This document shows positions 49,323-57,513 of a stretch of 60,749 nt of DNA, piece by piece. Position numbers and translations under genes: made by a program. Numbering within the stretch: position 1 is the first letter of the stretch; every line of letters starts with the position of its first letter. Below the pieces are notes generated by a model. The model had not been told where the DNA came from. It made no database searches and saw nothing but the letters and a program-made list of their open reading frames with translations. The stretch is from an uncultured Eubacteriales bacterium (GTDB lineage: Bacteria; Bacillota; Clostridia; Oscillospirales; Oscillospiraceae), in assembly GCA_900540635.1 (NCBI GenBank), contig UQGU01000007.1:1-60749 (forward strand), read 5' to 3'.

Positions 49323-49874
49323 ATGGACAAGCCCTTTGCACTGGGGATCCTTGTGGGACGCTTTCAAACGCTTCATGCCGGCCATCAGCAGATGATCGAG
49401 ACGGCGCTGTCGCTGTGCGATCAGGTGGGGATTTTTGTGGGCTCTTCCCAGGAATCCGGCACCCAAAAGAACCCCTTCCCCTATGCCCTGCGGAAAAGGA
49501 TGCTGGAAAAGCTCTTTGGCGACCGGGTGAGCGTCTATCCTCTGCCGGACATCGGCGTGGGCAATACCGCCGCCTGGGGCGACTATGTGCTGGAAAACGT
49601 CATGCAGCGCTTTGGACGAATGCCGGACCTGCTGGTCTCCGGCAAGGAGGCCAGGCGCTTGGACTGGTTCGACAGCGTGGCAGGGGTCCGTATTGCAGAG
49701 CTCTATATCCCCAAAACCGTGGAAATATCCGCCTCTCAGATGCGCCAGTTCCTGGTCCGGGATGACCGGGAATCTTGGGAGCGTTATGTTAACCCCAAAA
49801 TGCACGCCCTATACCCGGAACTCCGTGCCCTGGTCCTGGCCTCCCAGGGGAAGGAAGATACCATGAGCGTTTAA
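49323..49874 (+). CDS. Nicotinate/nicotinamide mononucleotide adenylyltransferase-like protein
   Basis: A 183-residue nucleotidyltransferase with GILVGRFQTLHAGHQQMIETAL (the H-x-G-H motif as HAGH), SSQESGTQKNPFPYALRKRML and the C-terminal EISASQMRQFL (the I-S-x-T/S-x-x-R motif as ISASQMR). This is the NadM/NadR-type fold. Because pncB follows directly, the likely reaction is adenylylation of nicotinate mononucleotide to deamido-NAD. ATG 49323 follows GAGGGAGGGATGGACC. Between the two genes is a short hairpin CTTCCCC-CT-GGGGAAG (49882-49897), a fragment of family A ends. Confidence 0.85.
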   Translation: MDKPFALGILVGRFQTLHAGHQQMIETALSLCDQVGIFVGSSQESGTQKNPFPYALRKRMLEKLFGDRVSVYPLPDIGVGNTAAWGDYVLENVMQRFGRMPDLLVSGKEARRLDWFDSVAGVRIAELYIPKTVEISASQMRQFLVRDDRESWERYVNPKMHALYPELRALVLASQGKEDTMSV

Positions 49875-49925
49875 AAAATGCCTTCCCCCTGGGGAAGCCT
49901 TGATTCACTGGAAAGAAGTGTTACT

Positions 49926-51119
49926 ATGAAGCTGGAACCCATTATCACCTCCCTGCTGGACACCGATCTGTATAAGTTCAATATGGACCAGGTGATTTTC
50001 CACAAGCACACGGACTTGAACGGAGAATACTATTTCAAGTGCCGCAATGAAAACATTGTCTTTACTCCGGAGATGCTGGAGGAGATCAACGACCAGATCG
50101 ACTATCTGTGCTCTCTTCGCTTTCACAAGGACGAGCTGGACTATCTGCGCTCCATTCGCTTCATCAAGAGCGACTATGTGGAGTTCCTCCGGCTGTGGCA
50201 CCCCATCCGGGAGTATGTCCACACCGGTCTTTCAGACAGCGGAGAGCTGCTGCTGACGGTGAAGGGCCCCATGTTCTCCGCCATGCAGTTTGAAATCTAT
50301 CTGCTGGAAATCGTTAACGAGGTTTATTTCCGCCTGCACTATGATTATGCCACTCTGGAAGCCTCTGCGAGAGCGCGGTTGGAGCAGAAGATCAAGGATT
50401 TCAATTCCGGCAAGTATACCTTTTCCTTTGCGGAGTTCGGCAGCCGCAGACGGCTTTCCCGGCAGTGGCAGGACGAGGTGGTCCGCCGCCTGGCCACCGA
50501 AACGAAGAACTGCGCCGGTACCTCCAATGTGTACCTGGCCTGGAAATACAACCTGACCCCCATCGGCACCTATGCCCACGAGTTCGTGCAGATGTACCAG
50601 GGCATCGACTCCATCCCTCTGGCCTACACCAACCACTATGCCATGGCCGACTGGTACGATGAGTACCGGGGCGACAACGGCACCGCCCTGACCGACACCA
50701 TCACCACGGACCTGTTCCTTTACGACTTTGACCGGTCCATGGTCAACAACTATTCCGGCGTCCGGCATGACAGCGGCGACCCCTACGAATGGGGCGAGAA
50801 AATGATCCGGCACTTCCAGAAGTACGGCGTAGACCCCAGGACCAAGGTACTGCTCTTCTCCGACAGTCTGGATTTTGACCACGCCCAGAAGCTCTATGAC
50901 TACTTCAGGGAGAAGACCAAGGTCTCCTTCGGCATCGGCACCTTTGTCACCAACGACACCTGCGAGCAGGCGCTGAACATCGTCATCAAGCTCCAGTACG
51001 TCAACGGCCGCCCGGTGGCCAAGCTCTCCGACGCCCACGGCAAGGAAATGTGCCAGGACGACGAATACCTGAGCTACCTGAAACGGTCCGTAGACTTCCG
51101 GCTGAACAGAGAGAAGTAA
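49926..51119 (+). CDS. pncB: Nicotinate phosphoribosyltransferase
   Basis: A 397-residue enzyme starting MKLEPIITSLLDTDLYKFNM, the PncB opening, with FAEFGSRRRLSRQWQDEVVRRL (phosphate/His region), GTSNVYLAWKYNLTPIGTYAHEFVQ (catalytic-site His), GVRHDSGDPYEWGEKM and LLFSDSLDFD, then IGTFVTNDTCEQALNIVIKL. It makes nicotinate mononucleotide from nicotinate and PRPP, the first step of the Preiss-Handler salvage route. ATG 49926 has GGAAAGAAG upstream; the frame before it is not coding. It is co-directional with the adenylyltransferase, which would use its product. Confidence 0.95.
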   Translation: MKLEPIITSLLDTDLYKFNMDQVIFHKHTDLNGEYYFKCRNENIVFTPEMLEEINDQIDYLCSLRFHKDELDYLRSIRFIKSDYVEFLRLWHPIREYVHTGLSDSGELLLTVKGPMFSAMQFEIYLLEIVNEVYFRLHYDYATLEASARARLEQKIKDFNSGKYTFSFAEFGSRRRLSRQWQDEVVRRLATETKNCAGTSNVYLAWKYNLTPIGTYAHEFVQMYQGIDSIPLAYTNHYAMADWYDEYRGDNGTALTDTITTDLFLYDFDRSMVNNYSGVRHDSGDPYEWGEKMIRHFQKYGVDPRTKVLLFSDSLDFDHAQKLYDYFREKTKVSFGIGTFVTNDTCEQALNIVIKLQYVNGRPVAKLSDAHGKEMCQDDEYLSYLKRSVDFRLNREK

Positions 51120-51120
51120 A

Positions 51121-51320
51121 AACGCCTTCCCCTGGGGGAAGGTGGCCCGCCGATAGGCGGGTCGGATGAGGTGCGGGACGCAGAACCGATGCGGAGATAT
51201 CTCAGCAATTTTGTTCCGGCAGCTAAAAAGATAATAGCCTGGGTTGGTTCCGCATCGGTTCTGCATGCCGCCCCTCATCAGTCAGGGCCTCGCCCTGCCA
51301 GCTTCCCCCAGGGGAAGCCA
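51121..51320 (+). repeat. Dispersed repeat family A, copy 3
   Basis: About 200 bases, the inverse of the copy at 17501: GCCTTCCCCTGGGGGAAGG at the left, GCTTCCCCCAGGGGAAGC at the right, with GGCCCGCCGATAGGCGGGTC and GCATGCCGCCCCTCATCAGT inside and a variable AT-rich centre. It lies between co-directional pncB and the MBL gene. Confidence 0.9.
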
Positions 51321-51348
51321 ATTATCCCAAATAAAAAGGAGACCTCCC

Positions 51349-52146
51349 ATGAAAGCAACCTTTCTTGGCACGGGCTGTGCCATGGTATTGAAACGCTACA
51401 ACACCTGCTTCCTTCTGGAGCAGGACGACAATAAGCTCCTGGTGGATGCCGGAGGCGGCAATGAAATCCTGGTACGGCTGGACAAGCTCCACGTGCCCAT
51501 CACCTCCATCGGCGGAATGTTTGTCACCCACAGCCATTCGGATCATATTCTGGGCACCCCCTGGGTCATCCGGGCCGTGGGCACCGCCATGGCCGAGCAG
51601 GGCTATACCGGCACCTTCACCGTGGCCGCCTGCGCAGAAACCCTGGCCCATGTGCGCACCATCTGCGAGATGATCCTGGGCAAGAAGATGACCAAATACT
51701 TCGACAAGCAGATCCTCTTCCGGGAGGTTACCGACGGAGAGCAGCTGAATCTGGCGGGCTTTGACATTCAGGCCTTCGACATCGGCTCCAAAAAAATGAA
51801 GCAGTTCGGCTTCCGGCTTGCCCTGCCGGATGGGGAGCACGTATGCTTCGCCGGAGACGAGCCCGTGAAGCCCTCGACGGAAAAATATGCCCGGGATGCC
51901 AAGTGGCTTTTCAGCGAGGCCTACTGCCTCTATGCCGACCGGGACATTTACAAGCCCTACGAGCGCAGCCATGTGACCAGCCTGGATGTGGGCAGCATCG
52001 CCCGGGAAATGAATGTGAAAAACCTCCTGATCTACCACACCGAGGACTACGGCCCGGACCGCCGGGAGCGCATGACCCAGGAGGCGGGAAGCGTCTTTTC
52101 GGGAAATATCTTTGTCCCCGAGGATATGGAAACCGTTGAACTATAA
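51349..52146 (+). CDS. MBL-fold metallohydrolase (RNase Z-like)
   Basis: A 265-residue beta-lactamase-fold protein with MKATFLGTGCAMVLKRYNTC at the start, the metal motif FVTHSHSDHILGTPW (H-x-H-x-D-H), and later Asp in FAGDEPVKPS and His in YHTEDYG. The fold and motif fit RNase Z or arylsulfatase-like MBL enzymes; RNase Z's exosite arm is not obvious, so the substrate is open. ATG 51349 follows GGAGACCTCCC. A VOC gene follows after 13 bases with a good ribosome site, so the two are likely co-transcribed. Confidence 0.85.
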   Translation: MKATFLGTGCAMVLKRYNTCFLLEQDDNKLLVDAGGGNEILVRLDKLHVPITSIGGMFVTHSHSDHILGTPWVIRAVGTAMAEQGYTGTFTVAACAETLAHVRTICEMILGKKMTKYFDKQILFREVTDGEQLNLAGFDIQAFDIGSKKMKQFGFRLALPDGEHVCFAGDEPVKPSTEKYARDAKWLFSEAYCLYADRDIYKPYERSHVTSLDVGSIAREMNVKNLLIYHTEDYGPDRRERMTQEAGSVFSGNIFVPEDMETVEL

Positions 52147-52159
52147 GGAGAGAATACGA

Positions 52160-52492
52160 TTGACCGATCATTTTTGCCCCATTGACCACATTGCCATTGA
52201 CGTTGTGGATTTTGACACCGCATTGGCCTTTTTTCAGGATGTTTTCGGCATGACCGTTACCCGCTTCCAGGGCCCGGAGAAGGCCCCCACCAGCCTTTGG
52301 CTGGACGGCGGCGTGCAGCTGTGCCGGGTAGAAGCTCAGGCGGCGGACACCGGCCGGGTGGGCCACATCGCCTTCAAAACCGATGACCTGGGCGGTCTGC
52401 TGGACCGTGCCGCCCGCTACGGCGCGGAGGCCGTCCCCGGCAAGCCCCGGCATTGGTTCCGGTGCCTCGGGATCACCTTTGAGATGAAATAA
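52160..52492 (+). CDS. VOC-superfamily (glyoxalase-like) protein
   Basis: A 110-residue single-domain protein: IDHIAIDVVDFDTALAFFQDVFGM (typical first beta-alpha module with metal His) and RVGHIAFKTDDLGGLLDRAARYG (second module with metal His). The start is TTG 52160, because AAGGAGAG at 52145-52152 is seven bases ahead and no ATG lies nearby. VOC proteins bind metals and act on small molecules as lyases, isomerases or dioxygenases; the substrate is unknown. Confidence 0.8.
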   Translation: MTDHFCPIDHIAIDVVDFDTALAFFQDVFGMTVTRFQGPEKAPTSLWLDGGVQLCRVEAQAADTGRVGHIAFKTDDLGGLLDRAARYGAEAVPGKPRHWFRCLGITFEMK

Positions 52493-52512
52493 GCGCACTT
52501 GACATTCAAAAA

Positions 52513-52711
52513 GGGCTGTTAGAAAACGCTCTGTCATTGCGAACCAGCGCGCACGCTGGTGTGGTACCCCAAGGGTATTTCCTTCGGGCACAATCCCCCG
52601 GATTTTCAAACATCTTGGTAGTAAAACCAGTCTGTTACCATTCAACCGGGGGGCTGCCACACCAGTGACGTCGGTCACTGGTTCGCAGCGACATACTTTT
52701 CTAACAGCCCC
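52513..52711. repeat. Dispersed repeat family B, copy 3
   Basis: About 199 bases ending in GGGCTGTTAGAAAA / TTTTCTAACAGCCC. The interior is that of copy 1 inverted, except that the GTACCCCAAGGGTATTTCC cassette, found in one arm of copy 1, is in the other arm here. It lies between the convergent VOC (+) and MBOAT (-) genes; the T-run that follows (TTTTTT) makes it a plausible terminator. Confidence 0.9.
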
Positions 52712-52722
52712 TTTTTTCGTAT

Positions 52723-54369
52723 CTAGAAATTTGCATACATCGGGTCAATGGCCACATAGCCTGGGCCATAGGCACCGAAGATCAGGATGAAGAGAAGCAG
52801 TGCATACCAGACTGCCCAGCGCTGCCAGGCAGGGCGGGCGGACAGGCGGCTTCGGATATCGCCGCCCCGCTCCTGGAGAATGCTCACCGCCAGAAGAATC
52901 ACGGCGGCCACGCCCACGATTTGCAGATCCCGAACGCTGCACAGGGTGGAATCTGCCAGGGTCTTCATCCAGCCCCGGATGGAATAGTATTTGCTGAAAG
53001 GCTCGCCGAAGTCCGTGAAAATCCGGCGCAGCATATTCCCGGCCATGGCCATATTGTCGGCCCGGAAGATGATCTCGCCCAGTATCACCAGGAACGACGT
53101 CCTGAGCATCTGAAACAGACGGAAGGCCTTGTTCTCCGGGGTGAGGTGCAGCGCACCGTTGACCCTTTTAAACAGCGGTGCGAAGGCGCTGCCGAGCAGG
53201 ATCAGCACGAAATGATACAGTCCGAAAAACACATAATGCCAGGCCGCTCCGTGCCACAGGCCGTTGCAAAACCAGACACACAGCAATGCAATGGACCCCG
53301 CGATCAGGGGGCCGAAGTGGTTGCCCAGCTTCTTCCGGGCGGCGGTGGTCAGCTTCTTCAGGGGCGCGGACATGGTGACGGGGTAGAAGATATAGTCCCG
53401 GAACCAGGTGCCCAGGGTGATGTGCCACCGGGTCCAGAATTCGGAGATGTTTTTGGAGAAGAAGGGGCGGCGAAAATTCTCCGGCACGGTCAACCCAAAA
53501 ATCTGGGCCGTGCCGCAGACTGCATCCATGGAGCCGGAAAAGTCCGCATAGAGCTGCAGGGTGTAGAGAACGCCGCCCACCAGGGACATATAACCGGGGT
53601 AGGCATCGTTGTGGGAAAACAGCTCCTCCACCATGGGATTCAGGCGGTCCGCAATGACCAGCTTTTTCATCAGGCCGAAGGCAATGCGCTGGAGGCCCAG
53701 GCAGAGGTTTTCATAGGCTATGGGTTTTGCCTCCCAGAGGGCCCGGGCGGTGTCGCCGTAGCGGCAGATGGGGCCCTCCACAATGCCGGGGAAAAAGCTT
53801 AGATAAAGCCCCAGCCGCAGCACGTTTCCGTCTGCCGGGATGGTCTGCCGGTATACATCCACCAGATAGCTGACGCTCTGCAAAATGAAAAAGCTCAGCC
53901 CCAGGGGCTTCACAAAGGCCGGAATGGCAACGGTCAGGCCAAACAGAGCATTCACATTCTCCAGGAAGAAGCCCGTGTATTTGAGCACCAGAATAAGGCC
54001 GATGTGCAGCAGCACCCCCAGGGTCATAACATGCCGGGCCTTCTTCTGATAGGCCTTCTTGATGGCCTTCCGCTCTGCTTTTTCCGCCGTTTTCACGGCG
54101 GCATCCCGGCGGACATAGATCCGCTGCATCCACAGTCCGAACGCAAAAATGGCACCTACGGAAGCCAGAAGATAGAGAATATACGCACCGCTGATGAGCC
54201 AGTAAAACAGGAGGCTTTCCAGCAGGAGGGCGTATTTCCTGTATTTTCCCGGAGTCAGACTGTAAAGGGCCAGGCAGACCGGCAGGAAAATGCCCAAAAA
54301 CAGCAGAGAAAAATAGGCCGAAAGCTCCGGATAGGCACCTGCCCGCAGGGCAGTCAACAAAGATGCCAA
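52723..54369 (-). CDS. Membrane-bound O-acyltransferase (DltB/AlgI type)
   Basis: A 548-residue protein with many membrane segments and the MBOAT signature: ISEFWTRWHITLGTWFRDYIFYP (the DltB/AlgI block) and CNGLWHGAAWHYVFFGLYHF with catalytic His residues near residue 375. In Dlt systems such a protein carries an activated acyl group from the carrier protein across the membrane and passes it to a teichoic acid; AlgI does the same for alginate acetylation. The start is TTG 54369, one base after the acyl carrier stop, with AGGA eight bases ahead. No DltD homologue follows. The acceptor polymer is unknown. Confidence 0.88.
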   Translation of the reverse strand: MASLLTALRAGAYPELSAYFSLLFLGIFLPVCLALYSLTPGKYRKYALLLESLLFYWLISGAYILYLLASVGAIFAFGLWMQRIYVRRDAAVKTAEKAERKAIKKAYQKKARHVMTLGVLLHIGLILVLKYTGFFLENVNALFGLTVAIPAFVKPLGLSFFILQSVSYLVDVYRQTIPADGNVLRLGLYLSFFPGIVEGPICRYGDTARALWEAKPIAYENLCLGLQRIAFGLMKKLVIADRLNPMVEELFSHNDAYPGYMSLVGGVLYTLQLYADFSGSMDAVCGTAQIFGLTVPENFRRPFFSKNISEFWTRWHITLGTWFRDYIFYPVTMSAPLKKLTTAARKKLGNHFGPLIAGSIALLCVWFCNGLWHGAAWHYVFFGLYHFVLILLGSAFAPLFKRVNGALHLTPENKAFRLFQMLRTSFLVILGEIIFRADNMAMAGNMLRRIFTDFGEPFSKYYSIRGWMKTLADSTLCSVRDLQIVGVAAVILLAVSILQERGGDIRSRLSARPAWQRWAVWYALLLFILIFGAYGPGYVAIDPMYANF

Positions 54370-54370
54370 A

Positions 54371-54598
54371 TCAGTCTTCCTGGAGCCGCTGGAGCATTTC
54401 CAGCATGGCCTCGGCGGAATTGAAGTTGTCGGGGATGATCTCCACAGCGGGGATGGTCACATCGAAGGTATCCTCCAGCTCGGCAACCAGGGAAATAATG
54501 GACAGGGAGTCCAGCAGATGATCGTCGATCAGGTGCTTCTCGTTTTCAAAGTCCACACCGGGCTGAATGTCGTTCAGAATTTCTAGCAGTTCTTCCAT
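54371..54598 (-). CDS. DltC-like acyl/peptidyl carrier protein
   Basis: A 75-residue acidic carrier protein with the phosphopantetheine site HLLDSLSIISLVAELEDTF (Ser31 in DSLS), followed by VEIIPDNFNSAEAMLEML. It must be modified by a phosphopantetheinyl transferase to carry a thioester. ATG 54598 has AAAGGAC ahead. Its stop is one base before the MBOAT start. Ligase, decarboxylase, carrier and MBOAT lie on one strand, so this is very probably the shared carrier of that set. Confidence 0.9.
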   Translation of the reverse strand: MEELLEILNDIQPGVDFENEKHLIDDHLLDSLSIISLVAELEDTFDVTIPAVEIIPDNFNSAEAMLEMLQRLQED

Positions 54599-54651
54599 GA
54601 TAAATAAGTCCTTTCACTTTGTATTGTACGTAAATTGGAGACAGTCTTCAA

Positions 54652-54774
54652 GTTGACAGTTGACAGTGTACAGTTGACAGTTGTGGCGTCCCTACGGGAC
54701 AATTTTAGAATATTTTCATTCATTTCCATGGGAAATTCCTTAACTGTCAACTGTCAATTGTCAACTGTCAACTT
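54652..54774 (-). repeat. Dispersed repeat family C, copy 2
   Basis: GTTGACAGTTGACAGTGTAC and, at the other end, several AACTGTCAAC units surround GGCGTCCCTACGGGACA. Its reverse complement aligns with 7473-7570, including TTAAGGA near the start, CTAAAA before the palindrome, and CCACAACTGTCAAC after it. It separates the decarboxylase and carrier genes inside the dlt-like operon. Confidence 0.85.
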
Positions 54775-54801
54775 GCATCCCTCTCCAATTTGCAGTCAGG
54801 T

Positions 54802-55956
54802 TTATTTCGCCGTATTCATCGAATACGTCTCCACCGTCTCCCGGGCGCATTTTACGCTTCCGTCGGGCTCCACCAGGTATACCGCCGGGAGGTCCCGGCT
54901 CAGGAACAGGGCAATGCCCTCGGTGACGCAGTAAGCGCCGGTGTTGTGGAAGCACAGGGTATCTCCAATGGCGACTTCCGGCAGGGGGCAGGCCTTGACC
55001 AGAATGTCATTCATAGAGCACAGGCTGCCGCAGAGGTTCCATTGCTTCTGAATGGGGGCGTTTTCCTTGCCGCACAGGGTAATGCGCGGCATTTTCATGC
55101 CCATAAACTGCCCATAGTAGACCATCTGGTGCATACCACCGTCCAAAATCAGATAGTTTTGGCCGTGGTTGGTCTTCCGGTCGGCTACATGGGTAAAGTA
55201 TTGTCCGCAGGAAGCGGCCAAAAAACGGCCCAGCTCCAGCGTTACAGCGCCCTTCCAGGCCATGCTCTCCAGGTCTTCCCGGAATTGCGTCAGAAGCGCT
55301 GCTTCGTCCAGCTCCTCGCCGAAGTAGCTGACGGGAAAGCCGGGGCCGTATTCCAGCTCCGGGCAGCGCCAGCCGGTTTCCGTTTCCAACTTTTGCAGCA
55401 GGGCATCCAGGTGCTCGATCTCCCGGGCAAGCTTTTTGATGGATGTCTTCTGGGTGCCGGAGAAGAATTGAATTCCCCGGAAGCACAGATTTGGGTGCTC
55501 CTCCCGACTCTGGACCAGAGCGAGGATCTCCTCCTCGTTGATGCCAAACTGGCTGTTGTTGGTGAGCCGCAGAAGAATGGGAAGCTTTTTGCCGTATTTC
55601 TTCGCCAGAGCGTCCAGGGTGGCAAACTGGGTCAGGGATTCCACGGTATAGGTCCGGCCATCGGAAGCGGAAATCAGCGCTTCCAGAAAGGCGGGGGGCT
55701 TGTTCAGCCCGGAGATCACCGTGGCTTCCGCAGGGATTCCCAGCGCATCACAGATGCGGCACTCCCCCGGGGAGCAGACCTCCAATTTTTCCGCCGCCCC
55801 CAGGGCGAAGCCTGTGAGGAAGGGATTTGCCTTGATGGCATAGGCCAGGGTCATGTCCGGCCCCAGAAGCTGCCGCACATGGCGGATGCGCTGCCGGAAA
55901 ACCCGGGTGTCGAAAACGTAGTAGGCAGTATCCTGCAAATTGGAATATTCCGGCAT
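54802..55956 (-). CDS. PLP-dependent fold type III decarboxylase
   Basis: A 384-residue enzyme of the alanine-racemase/ornithine-decarboxylase fold. PLP Lys42 is in MTLAYAIKANPFLTGF, the phosphate-binding loop is YGPGFPVSYFG, the E-x-G-R motif reads ELGRFLAASCGQY, and the substrate-site Cys is C313 in GSLCSMNDILV, followed by the usual IGDTLCFHNTGAY. Members decarboxylate diaminopimelate, ornithine or carboxynorspermidine; one, BtrK, decarboxylates glutamyl bound to a carrier protein. Next to a ligase and carrier protein, a BtrK-like role is the best guess. Its ATG sits in TGATATG at the stop of the ligase gene, so both are translated together. Confidence 0.85.
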   Translation of the reverse strand: MPEYSNLQDTAYYVFDTRVFRQRIRHVRQLLGPDMTLAYAIKANPFLTGFALGAAEKLEVCSPGECRICDALGIPAEATVISGLNKPPAFLEALISASDGRTYTVESLTQFATLDALAKKYGKKLPILLRLTNNSQFGINEEEILALVQSREEHPNLCFRGIQFFSGTQKTSIKKLAREIEHLDALLQKLETETGWRCPELEYGPGFPVSYFGEELDEAALLTQFREDLESMAWKGAVTLELGRFLAASCGQYFTHVADRKTNHGQNYLILDGGMHQMVYYGQFMGMKMPRITLCGKENAPIQKQWNLCGSLCSMNDILVKACPLPEVAIGDTLCFHNTGAYCVTEGIALFLSRDLPAVYLVEPDGSVKCARETVETYSMNTAK

Positions 55957-55957
55957 A

Positions 55958-57469
55958 TCAGCGCCCTCCTGTCATTTCCGAAAGGGCCTTTCGGTCGATT
56001 TTTCCGTTCTTGTTCAGGGGCATGGCTTCCACCTGCCGCAAAAAGCCCGGAACCATGAAGGCAGGCAGGTCCCGCCTGAGGATGGCGTGGAGGTCTTCCG
56101 GGCCAACGGTGCCCACATAGAAGCCCCGCAGGCGGCTGCGCTTTTCATCGAACACGCAGCAGGCCCGCTCCACGCCGGGAATGGCGTTCATCTCCCGCTC
56201 GATCTCCTCCAGCTCGATTCGGTGGCCCATATACTTGATCTGGAAGTCCTTCCGGCCGGAGAACACCAGCTCTCCCCGGTCGTTATATTTTCCCAGGTCC
56301 CCGGTGCGGTAGATGCGCTCGGGGTAATCGGGATTCAGTGGGTTCTGGACAAAATGGGCGCTGTTCTGTTCCGGGCAGCGATAATAGCCCAGAGCCAAGG
56401 CAGTACCACGGACGCAAATCTCCCCTTCAGCGTCCGGGGCCGTGATCAGGCGGTCTTCCCCGTCCAGCAGGAACACATCCTCATTGGGGAAGGGAATGCC
56501 GATGGGAATGCCGGAGGCATAGTCCCGGTCCTTTTCCAGAATGTGATAGGTGCAGTTGCAGGTGATCTCCGTGGGCCCGTAGAGATTTACATAACACGCA
56601 TCCGGCAGATGCTTGCGAAATTCCTTCAGGGCCCGCAGGGGCATGACCTCGCCGGAGAAGAGAATTTTTTGCAGGCTTTCCGGCGTTTTGTAGTCCAGGG
56701 CATGGAAGCCTGTGATGAGGCACAGGGCGGATACGGCCCAGATCAGAGTCGTGGCCTGCTTCTCGCAGAGAAAATCCATGAGCTGCACCGGGGCTGAGAA
56801 CAGCTCCCGGGGCACCACCGCCAGGGTGGCCCCCACCTTCATGGCGGAGTAGATGTCCTTGACGGACACATCGAAGTCAAAGGGCGCCTGGTTGGCGATG
56901 ACATCCTGCTCGGTGATGGAGAACAGCGCCGTGAAGCAGTCAATAAAATCCGTCACGCTGCGGCTGCACACAACAATCCCCTTGGGCACACCGGTGGAGC
57001 CGGAGGTGAAGTTTACATAAAGTGGGTCCGTATCAATGGCCCGGGCCTGGACAGATGCCAGGGCTTCCGCGTCCACCGCCTGCCCCGCCAGGGTCTCCAG
57101 GCACACCAGGGGGCAGATCGGGAAGATCTCCTTTGCCTGGGGCAGCAGAGCCTCACAGGTGACGATCACCGCCGGGGCCAGGGTTTGGGCGATTTGCCGC
57201 AGCCGGTTCCCGGGCAGCTCCGTATTCAGCACGGAATAAAAGCACCCCGCCCACTGAATGCCGAAAAAGGCGGCCACCGCCTGGGCGTTCTTGGGAAGAT
57301 ACACCCCCACGGCCTGCCGGGGCCGGGTCAGGGGCAGCAGTCCGGAACCAATGGCCCGGGTAAGATGACAGAATTCCGCATAGGTGTAGCTGCGTACGTC
57401 ATCCGTCACGGCGCATTTGTCGGGAAAACGTTCCGCGCTGCGGATGAGATATTGCAAAACATTGGCCAT
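55958..57469 (-). CDS. Amino-acid-activating AMP ligase (DltA/NRPS A-domain-like)
   Basis: A 503-residue adenylation enzyme: P-loop-like LYVNFTSGSTGVPKGIVV, NQAPFDFDVSVKDIYSAM, YVNLYGPTEITCNCT, RIYRTGDLGKYNDRGELVFSGRKDFQIKYMGHRIELEEIE and the catalytic Lys in PLNKNGKIDRKAL. The sequence resembles DltA (D-alanine-carrier ligase), but the pocket residues cannot be assigned by eye, so the amino acid loaded is open. It activates an amino acid with ATP and transfers it to the carrier protein encoded downstream. ATG 57469 has GGAGG ahead, behind a perfect promoter. It is the first gene of the four-gene dlt-like operon. Confidence 0.88.
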   Translation of the reverse strand: MANVLQYLIRSAERFPDKCAVTDDVRSYTYAEFCHLTRAIGSGLLPLTRPRQAVGVYLPKNAQAVAAFFGIQWAGCFYSVLNTELPGNRLRQIAQTLAPAVIVTCEALLPQAKEIFPICPLVCLETLAGQAVDAEALASVQARAIDTDPLYVNFTSGSTGVPKGIVVCSRSVTDFIDCFTALFSITEQDVIANQAPFDFDVSVKDIYSAMKVGATLAVVPRELFSAPVQLMDFLCEKQATTLIWAVSALCLITGFHALDYKTPESLQKILFSGEVMPLRALKEFRKHLPDACYVNLYGPTEITCNCTYHILEKDRDYASGIPIGIPFPNEDVFLLDGEDRLITAPDAEGEICVRGTALALGYYRCPEQNSAHFVQNPLNPDYPERIYRTGDLGKYNDRGELVFSGRKDFQIKYMGHRIELEEIEREMNAIPGVERACCVFDEKRSRLRGFYVGTVGPEDLHAILRRDLPAFMVPGFLRQVEAMPLNKNGKIDRKALSEMTGGR

Positions 57470-57513
57470 GAAATTGCCTCCGTTTCTGAAAATGGCGCAA
57501 ATTTACGGATAAC

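Noticed and set aside
54640..54780. GTTGACAGTT tandem units as a CRISPR-like or phase-variable array
   Set aside because: Units are about 10 bases and palindromic across the element, with a related copy elsewhere; this is a miniature inverted-repeat element.
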